Program-made: the position numbers and the translations under genes
Part shown: positions 18,953 to 26,011 of the stretch, one piece after another
How the letters are laid out: each line of letters begins with the position of its first letter
How positions within the stretch are numbered: the stretch's first letter is position 1
The notes under the pieces: model-generated
The model's database searches: none
What the model saw: the letters and a program-made list of their open reading frames with translations, nothing else
What the model was told of the DNA's origin: nothing
DNA from: Pseudomonas sp. BGI-2
GTDB taxonomy: Bacteria; Pseudomonadota; Gammaproteobacteria; Pseudomonadales; Pseudomonadaceae
Assembly (NCBI RefSeq): GCF_004310295.1
Contig: NZ_SISB01000001.1
Span: forward strand, 219,867 to 283,866
Direction of reading: 5' to 3'
DNA length: 64,000 nucleotides

Positions 18953-20382
18953 GACCACTCCCGATAATACTGAGAAAGTCTATTCAGGATTGACTCGTAC
19001 AGATAAGAGAACGCCACTAATTCCGGTGGCGGAGTAAACGTCGGGTGCAAACCATCTATCAACTGTTGATAGTTGCGCGACAACCCCTCATCCAACAGCG
19101 GAAACCAATAAGGTTTTATATCCCAGCGATACTCATAGCCCGTGGCAAACATTTGCTGCACGGTTTCTTTTACAGTGTTTTCTCGAGTAAATCCGGTCAG
19201 CGGAGCGCGCACCGGCGTAAAAGGACTGAGATCAAGACCGATATGTTTCAGGCCGGTCAAGCAATCAGCTATATAGCCTGCCAATAGTGGAGACTGATGT
19301 AACCCGTCCCGATAAGTGCCTGTTGCGAGCCAGAGCCCCTCTATGCCGCACTCACCAATCAATGGGAAACCGTCTGCGGGGATCGGCCTGTTACCGACCT
19401 GGATAGAAATGACGTCGGCGCCATGCAGATCCAGACTCAACTGATCAACTGCGCAATCAAGCAAGAACTGCACGTCCGAAATCAGTGCATATTTCTTCGG
19501 CTGCTCGGAGATAATATTGGTCGCGCCTAGGTATAAAATCCCATCGCCACGAGGGACACAGTGCAGGCCACAGGCAAACGCACGGTTCGGGGTGCGAATG
19601 ACTGAGCTAGGCAGCTCGCTCCCTTCAGGCATTTTCACCAGGATGGACACGCCATAGCCACTGAACAACGGTGGAATCTTCTTTACCACATCGTCGAAAT
19701 CGCTCAGCAGATCCAGAGAATGGACGCCTGCGGCGACAATCACTTTCCGGGCCCAGAGCACCTCCCCACTGCTCAACTCTACGCCCGTAGCTACACCACC
19801 CTCAGCCAGTACTCGCAGGGCATTCTCATTTTTCAGAGTGCCCCCTTCAGCGACAAAAGCAGCATCTAGTTTTTCCAGCAACAGATGGGAATTCACTGAA
19901 TGTTCGTTCGGTATGTACAACCCTCGCAGAGGACGAACGAGATGATTGGGCTTGATCCACTCCATCTTGCGTGGATCAATGACTTCGTACGGTTCACCGT
20001 ACTCACTCAGGGTGTTTTCGATGGTGTCGTAGTTGACGCTGTCAACTTCGTCCATGCCCGCCGTATTGAGCAGAACATGAGTCCCCATCGCGGTGAACAG
20101 GGATGTCGCGTTGCCAGAAGAAGTAGCCAGACGCTCTGCCCAACTTGGCCATAATTGCTGGGCCTGTCGATCCATATCCAGCTTCAGTCGGCCAAAGTCG
20201 CTTGCCAGTAATCCGCTGGTGACTTCACCAAAACATCCGTTCATTGCACCGGCAGCCCTTGACGCTGCGTTTGCACGATCCGTTTCACCGACCCGACAGA
20301 CATTTAAACCTCGCGATGACAACTCATACGCGATTGAACCGCCAACAGCGCCAGCACCTACAACAATGACGTCGAACTCCAT
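18949..20382 (-). CDS. DAO-family FAD-dependent oxidoreductase
   Basis: A 477-residue flavoprotein of the D-amino-acid-oxidase/glycine-oxidase fold: N-terminal FAD-binding VIVVGAGAVGGSIAYELSSRG, a second GG-doublet region (AASRAAGAMNG) and a C-terminal substrate lobe with ATGTYRDGLHQSPLLAG, the typical FAD-contact near the end of DAO proteins. It is first in the operon, and GAGGT lies 6 nt before the ATG, in an AT-rich leader. It should oxidise an amine or amino acid C-N bond with O2. The substrate is unknown; the operon suggests an aminophenylalanine-derived amine. It is longer than typical glycine oxidase (about 370), with an extra C-terminal segment of about 90 residues (WDIKPYWFPLLDEGLSRN...). 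Confidence 0.82.
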   Translation of the reverse strand: MEFDVIVVGAGAVGGSIAYELSSRGLNVCRVGETDRANAASRAAGAMNGCFGEVTSGLLASDFGRLKLDMDRQAQQLWPSWAERLATSSGNATSLFTAMGTHVLLNTAGMDEVDSVNYDTIENTLSEYGEPYEVIDPRKMEWIKPNHLVRPLRGLYIPNEHSVNSHLLLEKLDAAFVAEGGTLKNENALRVLAEGGVATGVELSSGEVLWARKVIVAAGVHSLDLLSDFDDVVKKIPPLFSGYGVSILVKMPEGSELPSSVIRTPNRAFACGLHCVPRGDGILYLGATNIISEQPKKYALISDVQFLLDCAVDQLSLDLHGADVISIQVGNRPIPADGFPLIGECGIEGLWLATGTYRDGLHQSPLLAGYIADCLTGLKHIGLDLSPFTPVRAPLTGFTRENTVKETVQQMFATGYEYRWDIKPYWFPLLDEGLSRNYQQLIDGLHPTFTPPPELVAFSYLYESILNRLSQYYREWS

Positions 20383-20723
20383 GTCTTGACCTCAAGATAT
20401 ACATACGACCTAAGAGAATTGAATTCCCACCTTTTAAAAACAAAACATTTCTATAATTTCGTTACATTGCTGTTCAACAGAGCATGTGTTTCATATTGTA
20501 TCTTTGAAATACTTTCACACATTCAGCCGACCAAAACGCAACGCAGACCAACAAACACTGGCACTAACTAATCGGTTAACTCTCGTTACTGAGATCAAAA
20601 AACTTGGCGCAAAATAATCAAATAAAATTTCAAGTTACAAATTATCGAGGAAGAACTAGCAATTAGCGGCGACTGCCCTTAGATAGAAAAAATTGAAAAT
20701 AATTTTCCTTTTTGCACAAACGC
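20383..20723. promoter_or_regulatory. AT-rich upstream region of the pap-type operon
   Basis: About 340 bp without a convincing gene, far more AT-rich than the rest of the window. On the minus strand it should hold the operon promoter: a TTATAG-like -10 lies around 20451-20456, and GAGGT is the ribosome site for the first gene. Its composition fits a target for MvaT/MvaU silencing. No regulator gene and no clear operator palindrome were seen. Confidence 0.4.
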
Positions 20724-20757
20724 AAACGCCCCGAGCAAGTCGGGGCGTTTGTTTTTT
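20724..20757. terminator. terminator downstream of galU
   Basis: Perfect 11-bp stem AAACGCCCCGA / TCGGGGCGTTT around a GCAAG loop, with A-rich and T-rich flanks. It can end galU (minus) and insulate the adjacent cluster promoter. Confidence 0.85.
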
Positions 20758-20809
20758 GGCGTCACACGATTTGGCCCGTGTGACGAACCTACAACCGGGT
20801 CAAGCGCTA

Positions 20810-21649
20810 TCAGTAAGCCTTGCCAGTCTTGTAGAAGTTCTCGAAGCAGAAGTTGGTCGCATCGATGTAGCCTTCAGCGCCACCGCAGTCGAACCGCTTG
20901 CCTTTGAACTTGTAGGCCATGACGCAGCCGTTTTGGGCTTGTTTCATCAGGGCGTCGGTGATCTGGATTTCACCACCCTTGCCTGGCTCGGTTTGTTCGA
21001 TCAGGTCGAAGATGTCCGGGGTCAGGATGTAACGGCCGATAATCGCCAGGTTAGACGGTGCATCTTCTGGCTTTGGCTTCTCGACCATGCTGTGAACGCG
21101 GTAGATGTCGTCGCGGATCATCTCACCGGCAATAACGCCGTACTTGTGAGTTTCTTGCGGATCGACCTCCTGGATGGCAACGATTGAGCAGCGGAACTGC
21201 TTGTACAGCTTGACCATCTGGGTCAGTACGCCGTCGCCTTCGAGGTTGACGCACAAGTCATCCGCCAGTACCACGGCGAACGGTTCGTCACCGATCAGTG
21301 GGCGACCGGTCAGAATTGCGTGGCCCAGGCCTTTCATCTCGGTCTGGCGGGTGTAGGAAAACGAGCAGTTGTCGAGCAGCTTGCGAATACCGACCAGGTA
21401 CTTCTCTTTGTCGGTGCCTTTGATCTGGTTTTCCAGCTCGTAGCTGATGTCGAAGTGGTCTTCCAGGGCGCGTTTACCACGGCCGGTGACGATGGAGATT
21501 TCAGTCAAACCAGCGTCCAGTGCTTCTTCGACGCCGTACTGGATCAGTGGCTTGTTTACCACCGGCAGCATTTCTTTGGGCATGGCTTTAGTCGCTGGCA
21601 GGAAGCGAGTACCGTAACCGGCTGCTGGGAACAAGCATTTCTTGATCAT
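20810..21649 (-). CDS. galU: UTP-glucose-1-phosphate uridylyltransferase
   Basis: A 279-residue nucleotidyltransferase making UDP-glucose from UTP and glucose-1-phosphate for surface polysaccharide and LPS synthesis. The N-terminal signature KKCLFPAAGYGTRFLPATKA with PKEMLPVVNKP binds nucleotide, and EKPKPEDAPSNLAIIGRYIL and GKRFDCGGAEGYIDA contribute to the sugar-phosphate site. Length matches bacterial GalU. It is monocistronic with its own terminator. Confidence 0.96.
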   Translation of the reverse strand: MIKKCLFPAAGYGTRFLPATKAMPKEMLPVVNKPLIQYGVEEALDAGLTEISIVTGRGKRALEDHFDISYELENQIKGTDKEKYLVGIRKLLDNCSFSYTRQTEMKGLGHAILTGRPLIGDEPFAVVLADDLCVNLEGDGVLTQMVKLYKQFRCSIVAIQEVDPQETHKYGVIAGEMIRDDIYRVHSMVEKPKPEDAPSNLAIIGRYILTPDIFDLIEQTEPGKGGEIQITDALMKQAQNGCVMAYKFKGKRFDCGGAEGYIDATNFCFENFYKTGKAY

Positions 21650-21907
21650 ATAAGTCCTTGAAAGGGCTGTGTGTACGAGTTTCGGCGCAGTCTAATCAGG
21701 CGGCGTGCACCTTACAATGCCCCGCGCTGGCTAACCGATGCCATCATAGAGAAATATTCCCGCGGATAGTTCCATCCGCATTTTTGCGCGGTCAAATCAG
21801 CGTAGCTCAAAGAGGCCGGCAAACTGGACTACCATACGCTTATCGTCCCCCGATGCGAGCATTTGCCGGTATCATGGCGACTTTGAACCAGTGAACGAGA
21901 CAGATAG

Positions 21908-22096
21908 ATGACCGTAGCAAAAATCATCAACGGGTACACGGTCGACAAAGGAAAAGATGGCCAGTGGCACATTACCGCCGCCAATGGCGAAGATGTTTCC
22001 GGGCCGTTACCCAGCGAAGCGATGGCGATTGAAGTGGCGTCGGTGCTCGACTACACACCTCCCGCGCCGAAGCGACGCGGCAAGAGTCAGGACTGA
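21908..22096 (+). CDS. small conserved hypothetical protein (62 aa)
   Basis: A 62-residue soluble protein (MTVAKIINGYTVDKGKDGQW) with a beta-rich first half and a basic tail (PKRRGKSQD). No domain recognised. It is supported by its own downstream terminator and a coding-like composition. Acidic in the middle (GEDVSGPLPSEAM), it has no signal peptide and is expected to be cytoplasmic. Confidence 0.65.
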   Translation: MTVAKIINGYTVDKGKDGQWHITAANGEDVSGPLPSEAMAIEVASVLDYTPPAPKRRGKSQD

Positions 22097-22116
22097 TCTC
22101 CTGCGGCACTCGCAGA

Positions 22117-22143
22117 GCCCTGCCATCGAGCAGGGCTTTTTTG
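22117..22143 (+). terminator. intrinsic terminator
   Basis: GCCCTGC / GCAGGGC stem (22117-22123, 22130-22136) followed by seven T, 20 nt after the stop of the 62-residue gene. Confidence 0.85.
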
Positions 22144-22209
22144 TGGTCGGGTGCAAACAAGTGGCCAATCGCTATAACCTTTTCACACTGGCGCTGTCAG
22201 AGCGTCTAG

Positions 22210-22218
22210 CCCCCCCCC
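22210..22218. repeat. poly-C tract of nine
   Basis: A run of nine C lies 17 nt upstream of the ATG of the small lipoprotein gene, in its leader or promoter region. Such homopolymers can change length by slippage. Confidence 0.6.
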
Positions 22219-22235
22219 TCGCTGAAGACGACACT

Positions 22236-22523
22236 ATGAACATGAACAGATTTTTGCCCCTGATTGCGATCCTGGCCCTGAGCGGCTGCGCCACTTCCGA
22301 AAAGACGGTCCTGAACAACGGCGAACAAGGCCTGGCGATCGATTGCTCCGGCGAAGCCAACTCCTGGGCTACGTGCTATGAAAAAGCCGATGCCTCTTGC
22401 GCCGGCACCGGCTACCGGATCGTTGGCACCGACGGCACGCCTTCCACCAAGGAAAGCGACAAGACCCTAGGCGTCGATGTCGGCAACTTCAAGAACCGCA
22501 GCGTCGTGGTGGTCTGCAAGTAA
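22236..22523 (+). CDS. small outer-membrane-type lipoprotein
   Basis: A 95-residue protein with a signal peptide and lipobox (MNMNRFLPLIAILALSGCAT, modified Cys18). The mature part has four more cysteines (IDCSGEANSWATCYEKADASC and the C-terminal VVVCK), suggesting two disulfides in the periplasm. It resembles small Pseudomonas lipoproteins of unknown function. ATG at 22236 or 22242 are both possible; the ribosome site (GAAG) is weak. Confidence 0.7.
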   Translation: MNMNRFLPLIAILALSGCATSEKTVLNNGEQGLAIDCSGEANSWATCYEKADASCAGTGYRIVGTDGTPSTKESDKTLGVDVGNFKNRSVVVVCK

Positions 22524-22534
22524 TACGCCCTGCC

Positions 22535-22765
22535 CTACATGTGAATTTCCGCGAATTTGATCCCGAGGCCGCGCACGGTCTCGATCAAATCGTCGAGACG
22601 ACCAAACGATTCGACCTCGTCATTATCATCCACCAGGAAATAACTGCGCCCGGCGCTTTTCTTGAAAAACACAATCCATTCCCCGGGGTTCGCCGGATTT
22701 TGAATGACGTGGGTGGCAGAGATCAGACCCTCTGCATGGCGTTCCCGTACCTGCTCTCGCTTCAT
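22535..22765 (-). CDS. small conserved hypothetical protein (76 aa)
   Basis: A 76-residue soluble protein (MKREQVRERHAEGLISATHV...) with an alternating beta/alpha character, acidic patch LVDDNDEVESF and a C-terminal helix. No family recognised. The ATG at 22765 has TGGAG 6 nt upstream and is preferred over an upstream start at 22795. Convergent with the preceding lipoprotein gene, with only 11 nt between the stops. Confidence 0.62.
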   Translation of the reverse strand: MKREQVRERHAEGLISATHVIQNPANPGEWIVFFKKSAGRSYFLVDDNDEVESFGRLDDLIETVRGLGIKFAEIHM

Positions 22766-22785
22766 GCTCGACTCCAGAAATGACA

Positions 22786-22814
22786 ATGCCGCCAAAGCAT
22801 GACTTTGACGGCAT
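22786..22814. repeat. hairpin between two small minus-strand genes
   Basis: ATGCCGcCAAAG / CTTTGaCGGCAT: a 12-bp inverted repeat with one mismatch and a 5-nt loop, lacking a good T run. Either a weak terminator for the lipoprotein gene at 22838-23194 or an RNA-stabilising hairpin. Confidence 0.5.
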
Positions 22815-22837
22815 CGGTATGAACGGTGGCCAGCCTA

Positions 22838-23194
22838 TCAGCCGGAAATGCACGCATTGGCGGCTTTCTGTACGTCCTTTGGACGGACCGGCACATTGGA
22901 CATACGCTCATGCAGCTTGATACCGCTGCCACCCGAGCGATCTTCGATGTCGAACACGGCTGCCGGGGCCGTCGAGAATTTTGCCGGCACGATCACGCGC
23001 ATCCCGTCCTTGTGCGACTCCACTTGCAGGGCACCACGACTGTCGGCCAGTTTTTCAACCAGGCATTGCGCGTACTCATTGGGCTTTTTGCCTGAGATCA
23101 CGTTCATGGTAGGCAGCGTCTCGTTAATCTCCGAGACACTCGCACAACCACTCACTACCAATGCCAACGGCAAGACCAACGAACCCCACTTCAT
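22838..23194 (-). CDS. small lipoprotein
   Basis: A 118-residue lipoprotein with signal peptide and lipobox (MKWGSLVLPLALVVSGCASV, modified Cys17). The mature domain has two cysteines (YAQCLVEKLAD and AANACISG) that may pair. GGAGG lies 6 nt before the ATG at 23194, excluding the longer reading to 23269. Function unknown; the segment VRPKDVQKAANACISG resembles the end of other small Pseudomonas lipoproteins. Confidence 0.72.
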   Translation of the reverse strand: MKWGSLVLPLALVVSGCASVSEINETLPTMNVISGKKPNEYAQCLVEKLADSRGALQVESHKDGMRVIVPAKFSTAPAAVFDIEDRSGGSGIKLHERMSNVPVRPKDVQKAANACISG

Positions 23195-23406
23195 ATAAAA
23201 CCTCCGATAAAGACCCTCGGACAGCACAAATGCCAATTTTCTCCGAGGCTCACTGCGTTTATCGCTCATAGAATTCCGAATAACTGTTTTTAATTGTCAA
23301 AGCGAACCCCGACGACCGGATAATAACCTGTTCGGGCTGATAAACTGCGCCAATCGCCCATGCTATCGTTTTGATTTTGTAGAAAAAGCCCTTCTGGAGG
23401 CGCCTC

Positions 23407-23709
23407 ATGAAATTTATCCACCAGCGCGAGCACCTCAACGAAGACGACATCGTCGTCATCCAGTGCTCCCAAACGTGCAACATCCGCTTGATGAACGACG
23501 CCAACTTCCGCAGCTTCAAGAACGGCGGCCGTCACACTTATCACGGCGGTGCTTTCGACACCTTCCCGGCCCGGATCACTGCGCCAAGCACCGGTTTCTG
23601 GAACATCACCATCGACACGGTCAACCGCCGGCCGATCAGCGTGACCCGCAAACCGACCCTGACGCACTCGATCAAGATCATCCGTCGCTCCAGCACGAAA
23701 CTGAGCTGA
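23407..23709 (+). CDS. DUF1883 domain protein
   Basis: A 100-residue protein matching the DUF1883 family: MKFIHQREHLNEDDIVVIQC, then RLMNDANFRSFKNGGRHTYH and the AFDTFPARITAPSTGFWNIT stretch that is the family hallmark. In other bacteria the domain is found alone or fused to TIR domains; its function is not known. GGAGG lies 6 nt before the ATG. The next small gene follows after 29 nt and may be co-transcribed. Confidence 0.8.
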   Translation: MKFIHQREHLNEDDIVVIQCSQTCNIRLMNDANFRSFKNGGRHTYHGGAFDTFPARITAPSTGFWNITIDTVNRRPISVTRKPTLTHSIKIIRRSSTKLS

Positions 23710-23738
23710 GTGACCTTCCCACACCAAGAAAGGCAGGT

Positions 23739-23915
23739 ATGACCGTGGCCCAGACGACCAAGTACGTCATCAAATACAAACTCAACGGCGAACGCCGCTT
23801 CGAATTTGCCCAGCTCGAAAAAGGCACCGAAGAAGAAGCCAAAGCCGCGCTGGACGCCATTCATGGTACGAGTGAAGACGTCATCAGCGAAATCAGTGTC
23901 AGCAAAGCGCTGTAA
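23739..23915 (+). CDS. small hypothetical protein (58 aa)
   Basis: A 58-residue protein beginning MTVAQTTKYVIKYKLNGERR. It has a beta-hairpin-like start and an acidic helix (EEEAKAALDAIHG) ending in ISEISVSKAL. A ribosome site (AGGCAGG) lies just upstream. Probably in one transcript with the DUF1883 gene. No family recognised. Confidence 0.6.
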   Translation: MTVAQTTKYVIKYKLNGERRFEFAQLEKGTEEEAKAALDAIHGTSEDVISEISVSKAL

Positions 23916-23963
23916 ACGCGACCCGGAGCGACAACAAGGACGTCATGCTCCGCGCCCGATTTG

Positions 23964-23977
23964 AGTTCGACCGCAAG
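23964..23977 (+). promoter_or_regulatory. Ada-box-like element upstream of ogt
   Basis: AGTTCGACCGCAAG, 69 nt before the ogt start. It differs at two positions from AATTCAACCGCAAG found 65 nt before ada, and resembles the E. coli Ada box (AAT-N6-GCAA). A possible -10 (TACCTA or TAGACT) lies 26-30 nt downstream. Confidence 0.5.
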
Positions 23978-24046
23978 CGCCGGAGTGTTCACTCCCTTGG
24001 CGCTACCTAGACTGGCCACCTCGACCTTTGGTTAAGGAGTCAGAAC

Positions 24047-24553
24047 ATGCTTACTTCCCCGATTCGCTACATCAGCGGCACTTCCAGCCTTGGCGTCTTG
24101 ATGCTGGCGTTCAGCGCCGAGGGCGTGTGCGCGTTGCTGCTCGGTGACGACTTGATCACGCTCGAGCGGGATCTGGCACGGCGTTTCCCTGGCCAACCCA
24201 CCCGGCAGCGCGATGAAGGTTTGATGCCGGCCCTGGAGCAAACACTGCGCCACCTCGAAGACCCGAACACCGCGCTCGATCTGCCACTGGATTTGACCGC
24301 CAGCGTATTTCAACGGCGGGTCTGGGAAGTCCTGCGGCAAATCCCCGTCGGCGAAACCGCCAGTTACCGCGATATCGCCCAACGCCTCGGTCAGCCCAGC
24401 GCTTTTCGGGCGGTGGCGAATGCCTGTGGTGCCAATCCGGTGGCCGTTGTCGTGCCTTGCCATCGGGTGCTGCGACAGGACGGCAGCCTTGGCGGTTATC
24501 GGTGGGGATTGGAGCGCAAACGGCAGTTGCTGGATCGTGAGGTTCAACGATGA
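24047..24553 (+). CDS. ogt: methylated-DNA-protein cysteine S-methyltransferase
   Basis: A 168-residue O6-alkylguanine-DNA alkyltransferase that irreversibly transfers the alkyl group to its own cysteine. The active site is Cys138 in VVVPCHRVLRQDGSLGGYRW, with the helix-turn-helix (ASYRDIAQRLGQPSAFRAVA) and asparagine hinge (ANACGANP). The N-terminal Ogt-type beta domain is present. AAGGAG precedes the ATG. The stop overlaps the start of a 2OG oxygenase gene (ATGA), so ogt heads an alkylation-repair operon. The sequence is close to the C-terminal half of the Ada protein encoded at 26012. Confidence 0.94.
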   Translation: MLTSPIRYISGTSSLGVLMLAFSAEGVCALLLGDDLITLERDLARRFPGQPTRQRDEGLMPALEQTLRHLEDPNTALDLPLDLTASVFQRRVWEVLRQIPVGETASYRDIAQRLGQPSAFRAVANACGANPVAVVVPCHRVLRQDGSLGGYRWGLERKRQLLDREVQR

Positions 24554-25254
24554 GCGAGCAAACCTTCGACGCGCTGGACTGGGCAACCCTGGAACAAAAG
24601 CTCGATCAGGATGGCTGCGCCGTCATCAGGTCGCTGTTAAGCGTGGAGGCGTGCGACGAACTCAGCGCCCTCTACGCCCAGCCAGCGCCCTTTCGATCTC
24701 AAGTGCTGATGGCGCGTCACGGTTTTGGCCGTGGCGAGTACAAGTACTTTAAATACCCGTTGCCTGAACCGGTCGCCCGTTTGCGCAGCGCGCTCTACCC
24801 TCGCCTGGTGCCGATCGCCAATCGCTGGTACGAATGCATGGACATGCCGACCCGTTTCCCCGACACCCATGAAGCGTTTCTGCAACGCTGCCATGCCGCT
24901 GGTCAGGAGCGCCCGACTCCGTTATTGCTGCAATATGGCCCGCAGGACTACAACTGCTTGCATCAGGACCTGTACGGCGAACACGTGTTCCCGCTGCAAG
25001 TGGCGATTCTTCTGTCAGAACCGGACGAAGATTTCACCGGCGGCGAGTTTGTGTTGACTGAACAACGCCCGCGGATGCAGTCACGCCCTCAGGTTGTCGG
25101 CCTGAAAAAAGGTGATGGCTTGATCTTTGCGGTCAGCCAACGCCCGGTCAGAGGCGTTCGCGGCTATTACCGAGTGACGATGCGTCATGGCGTGAGTCGC
25201 CTGCACAGCGGAAAACGGCATACCCTTGGAATCATCTTTCACGATGCGTTATGA
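24550..25254 (+). CDS. 2OG-Fe(II) oxygenase in the alkylation-repair operon
   Basis: A 234-residue 2-oxoglutarate/Fe(II) oxygenase. The iron ligands are H-x-D in NCLHQDLYGEHVFPLQ and a distal histidine near RVTMRHGVSRLHSGKR; the following Arg-x5-like segment (KRHTLGIIFHDAL) would bind 2-oxoglutarate. It resembles uncharacterised prokaryotic 2OG oxygenases (COG3826-like), not AlkB. Translationally coupled to ogt (4-nt overlap) and followed within 5 nt by alkB. A role in reversing or detoxifying alkyl adducts is inferred from this position; the substrate is unknown. Confidence 0.82.
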   Translation: MSEQTFDALDWATLEQKLDQDGCAVIRSLLSVEACDELSALYAQPAPFRSQVLMARHGFGRGEYKYFKYPLPEPVARLRSALYPRLVPIANRWYECMDMPTRFPDTHEAFLQRCHAAGQERPTPLLLQYGPQDYNCLHQDLYGEHVFPLQVAILLSEPDEDFTGGEFVLTEQRPRMQSRPQVVGLKKGDGLIFAVSQRPVRGVRGYYRVTMRHGVSRLHSGKRHTLGIIFHDAL

Positions 25255-25258
25255 CCCC

Positions 25259-25924
25259 ATGAGCCCGATCCCCTTCGATCTGTTTGCCGACGCCGAGCCC
25301 GAGCAAGCGCCCAGGCGCGAGCAGATCGGCGAACAGTCCTACGTCTTGCGCGGCTTTGCCCTGCCCCGGCTGGATCAGTTGCTGCCCGCACTGGAAGCGG
25401 TTCTGACGGCCGCGCCGTTTCGGCAGATGATCACGCCCGGCGGCTTCACCATGTCGGTGGCCTTGAGCAGTTGCGGCACCTGGGGCTGGACCACTGACCG
25501 CAGCGGCTACAAGTACACGCGCAACGACCCACAGACCGGGCAACCCTGGCCCGAAATGCCCCAGGTGTTTTTCGAACTGGCACAGGCGGCGGCACAGGAA
25601 GCAGGATTTGCGGATTTTGTTCCGGATTCCTGCCTGATCAACCGCTATATCCCCAGGGCCAAAATGTCATTGCACCAGGACAAGGACGAAGGTTCCTACG
25701 CAGCACCGATCGTTTCGGTGTCGCTTGGGTTGCCTGCCATCTTCCTGTTCGGCGGTTTTGAACGAAGCGATAAAAGCCAACGCGTACCGCTGCTACATGG
25801 CGATATCGTGGTCTGGGGCGGCGTTGATCGCTTGCGTTATCACGGCGTCTTGCCAATCAAGGACGGCCATCACCCGCGCCTGGGCGAACAACGGATCAAC
25901 TTCACCTTTCGAACCGCCGGATGA
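25259..25924 (+). CDS. alkB: DNA oxidative demethylase AlkB
   Basis: A 221-residue AlkB that repairs 1-methyladenine and 3-methylcytosine by oxidative demethylation. It follows E. coli AlkB closely: FDLFADAEPEQ at the start, PFRQMITPGGFTMSVA, the HxD iron motif in MSLHQDKDEGSYAAPIVSVS, LLHGDIVVWGG, the distal His in LRYHGVLPIK, and RINFTFRTAG with the 2OG-binding arginines. The start is set at MSPIPFDLF; an in-frame ATG at 25244 overlaps the oxygenase gene. Neither has a strong ribosome site, so coupling to the upstream stop (25254) is likely. Confidence 0.94.
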   Translation: MSPIPFDLFADAEPEQAPRREQIGEQSYVLRGFALPRLDQLLPALEAVLTAAPFRQMITPGGFTMSVALSSCGTWGWTTDRSGYKYTRNDPQTGQPWPEMPQVFFELAQAAAQEAGFADFVPDSCLINRYIPRAKMSLHQDKDEGSYAAPIVSVSLGLPAIFLFGGFERSDKSQRVPLLHGDIVVWGGVDRLRYHGVLPIKDGHHPRLGEQRINFTFRTAG

Positions 25925-25932
25925 AGCCCTCG

Positions 25933-25946
25933 AATTCAACCGCAAG
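25933..25946 (+). promoter_or_regulatory. Ada-box-like element upstream of ada
   Basis: AATTCAACCGCAAG, matching the E. coli Ada box AATTAAAGCGCAA at 11 of 13 positions and the ogt upstream element at 12 of 14. A plausible -10 (TTAATC) follows 30 nt downstream and the ada start 65 nt downstream. Confidence 0.55.
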
Positions 25947-26011
25947 ACTCGGGGTGCAGCGGGTTTGCGGGCTGGTTAATCTGAAGGAAACGGTCCAACG
26001 GACATGAAGCC

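Noticed and set aside
20386..20571. 61-codon open frame upstream of the FAD oxidoreductase
   Set aside because: AT-rich, no convincing ribosome site, overlaps the presumed promoter of the pap-type operon.
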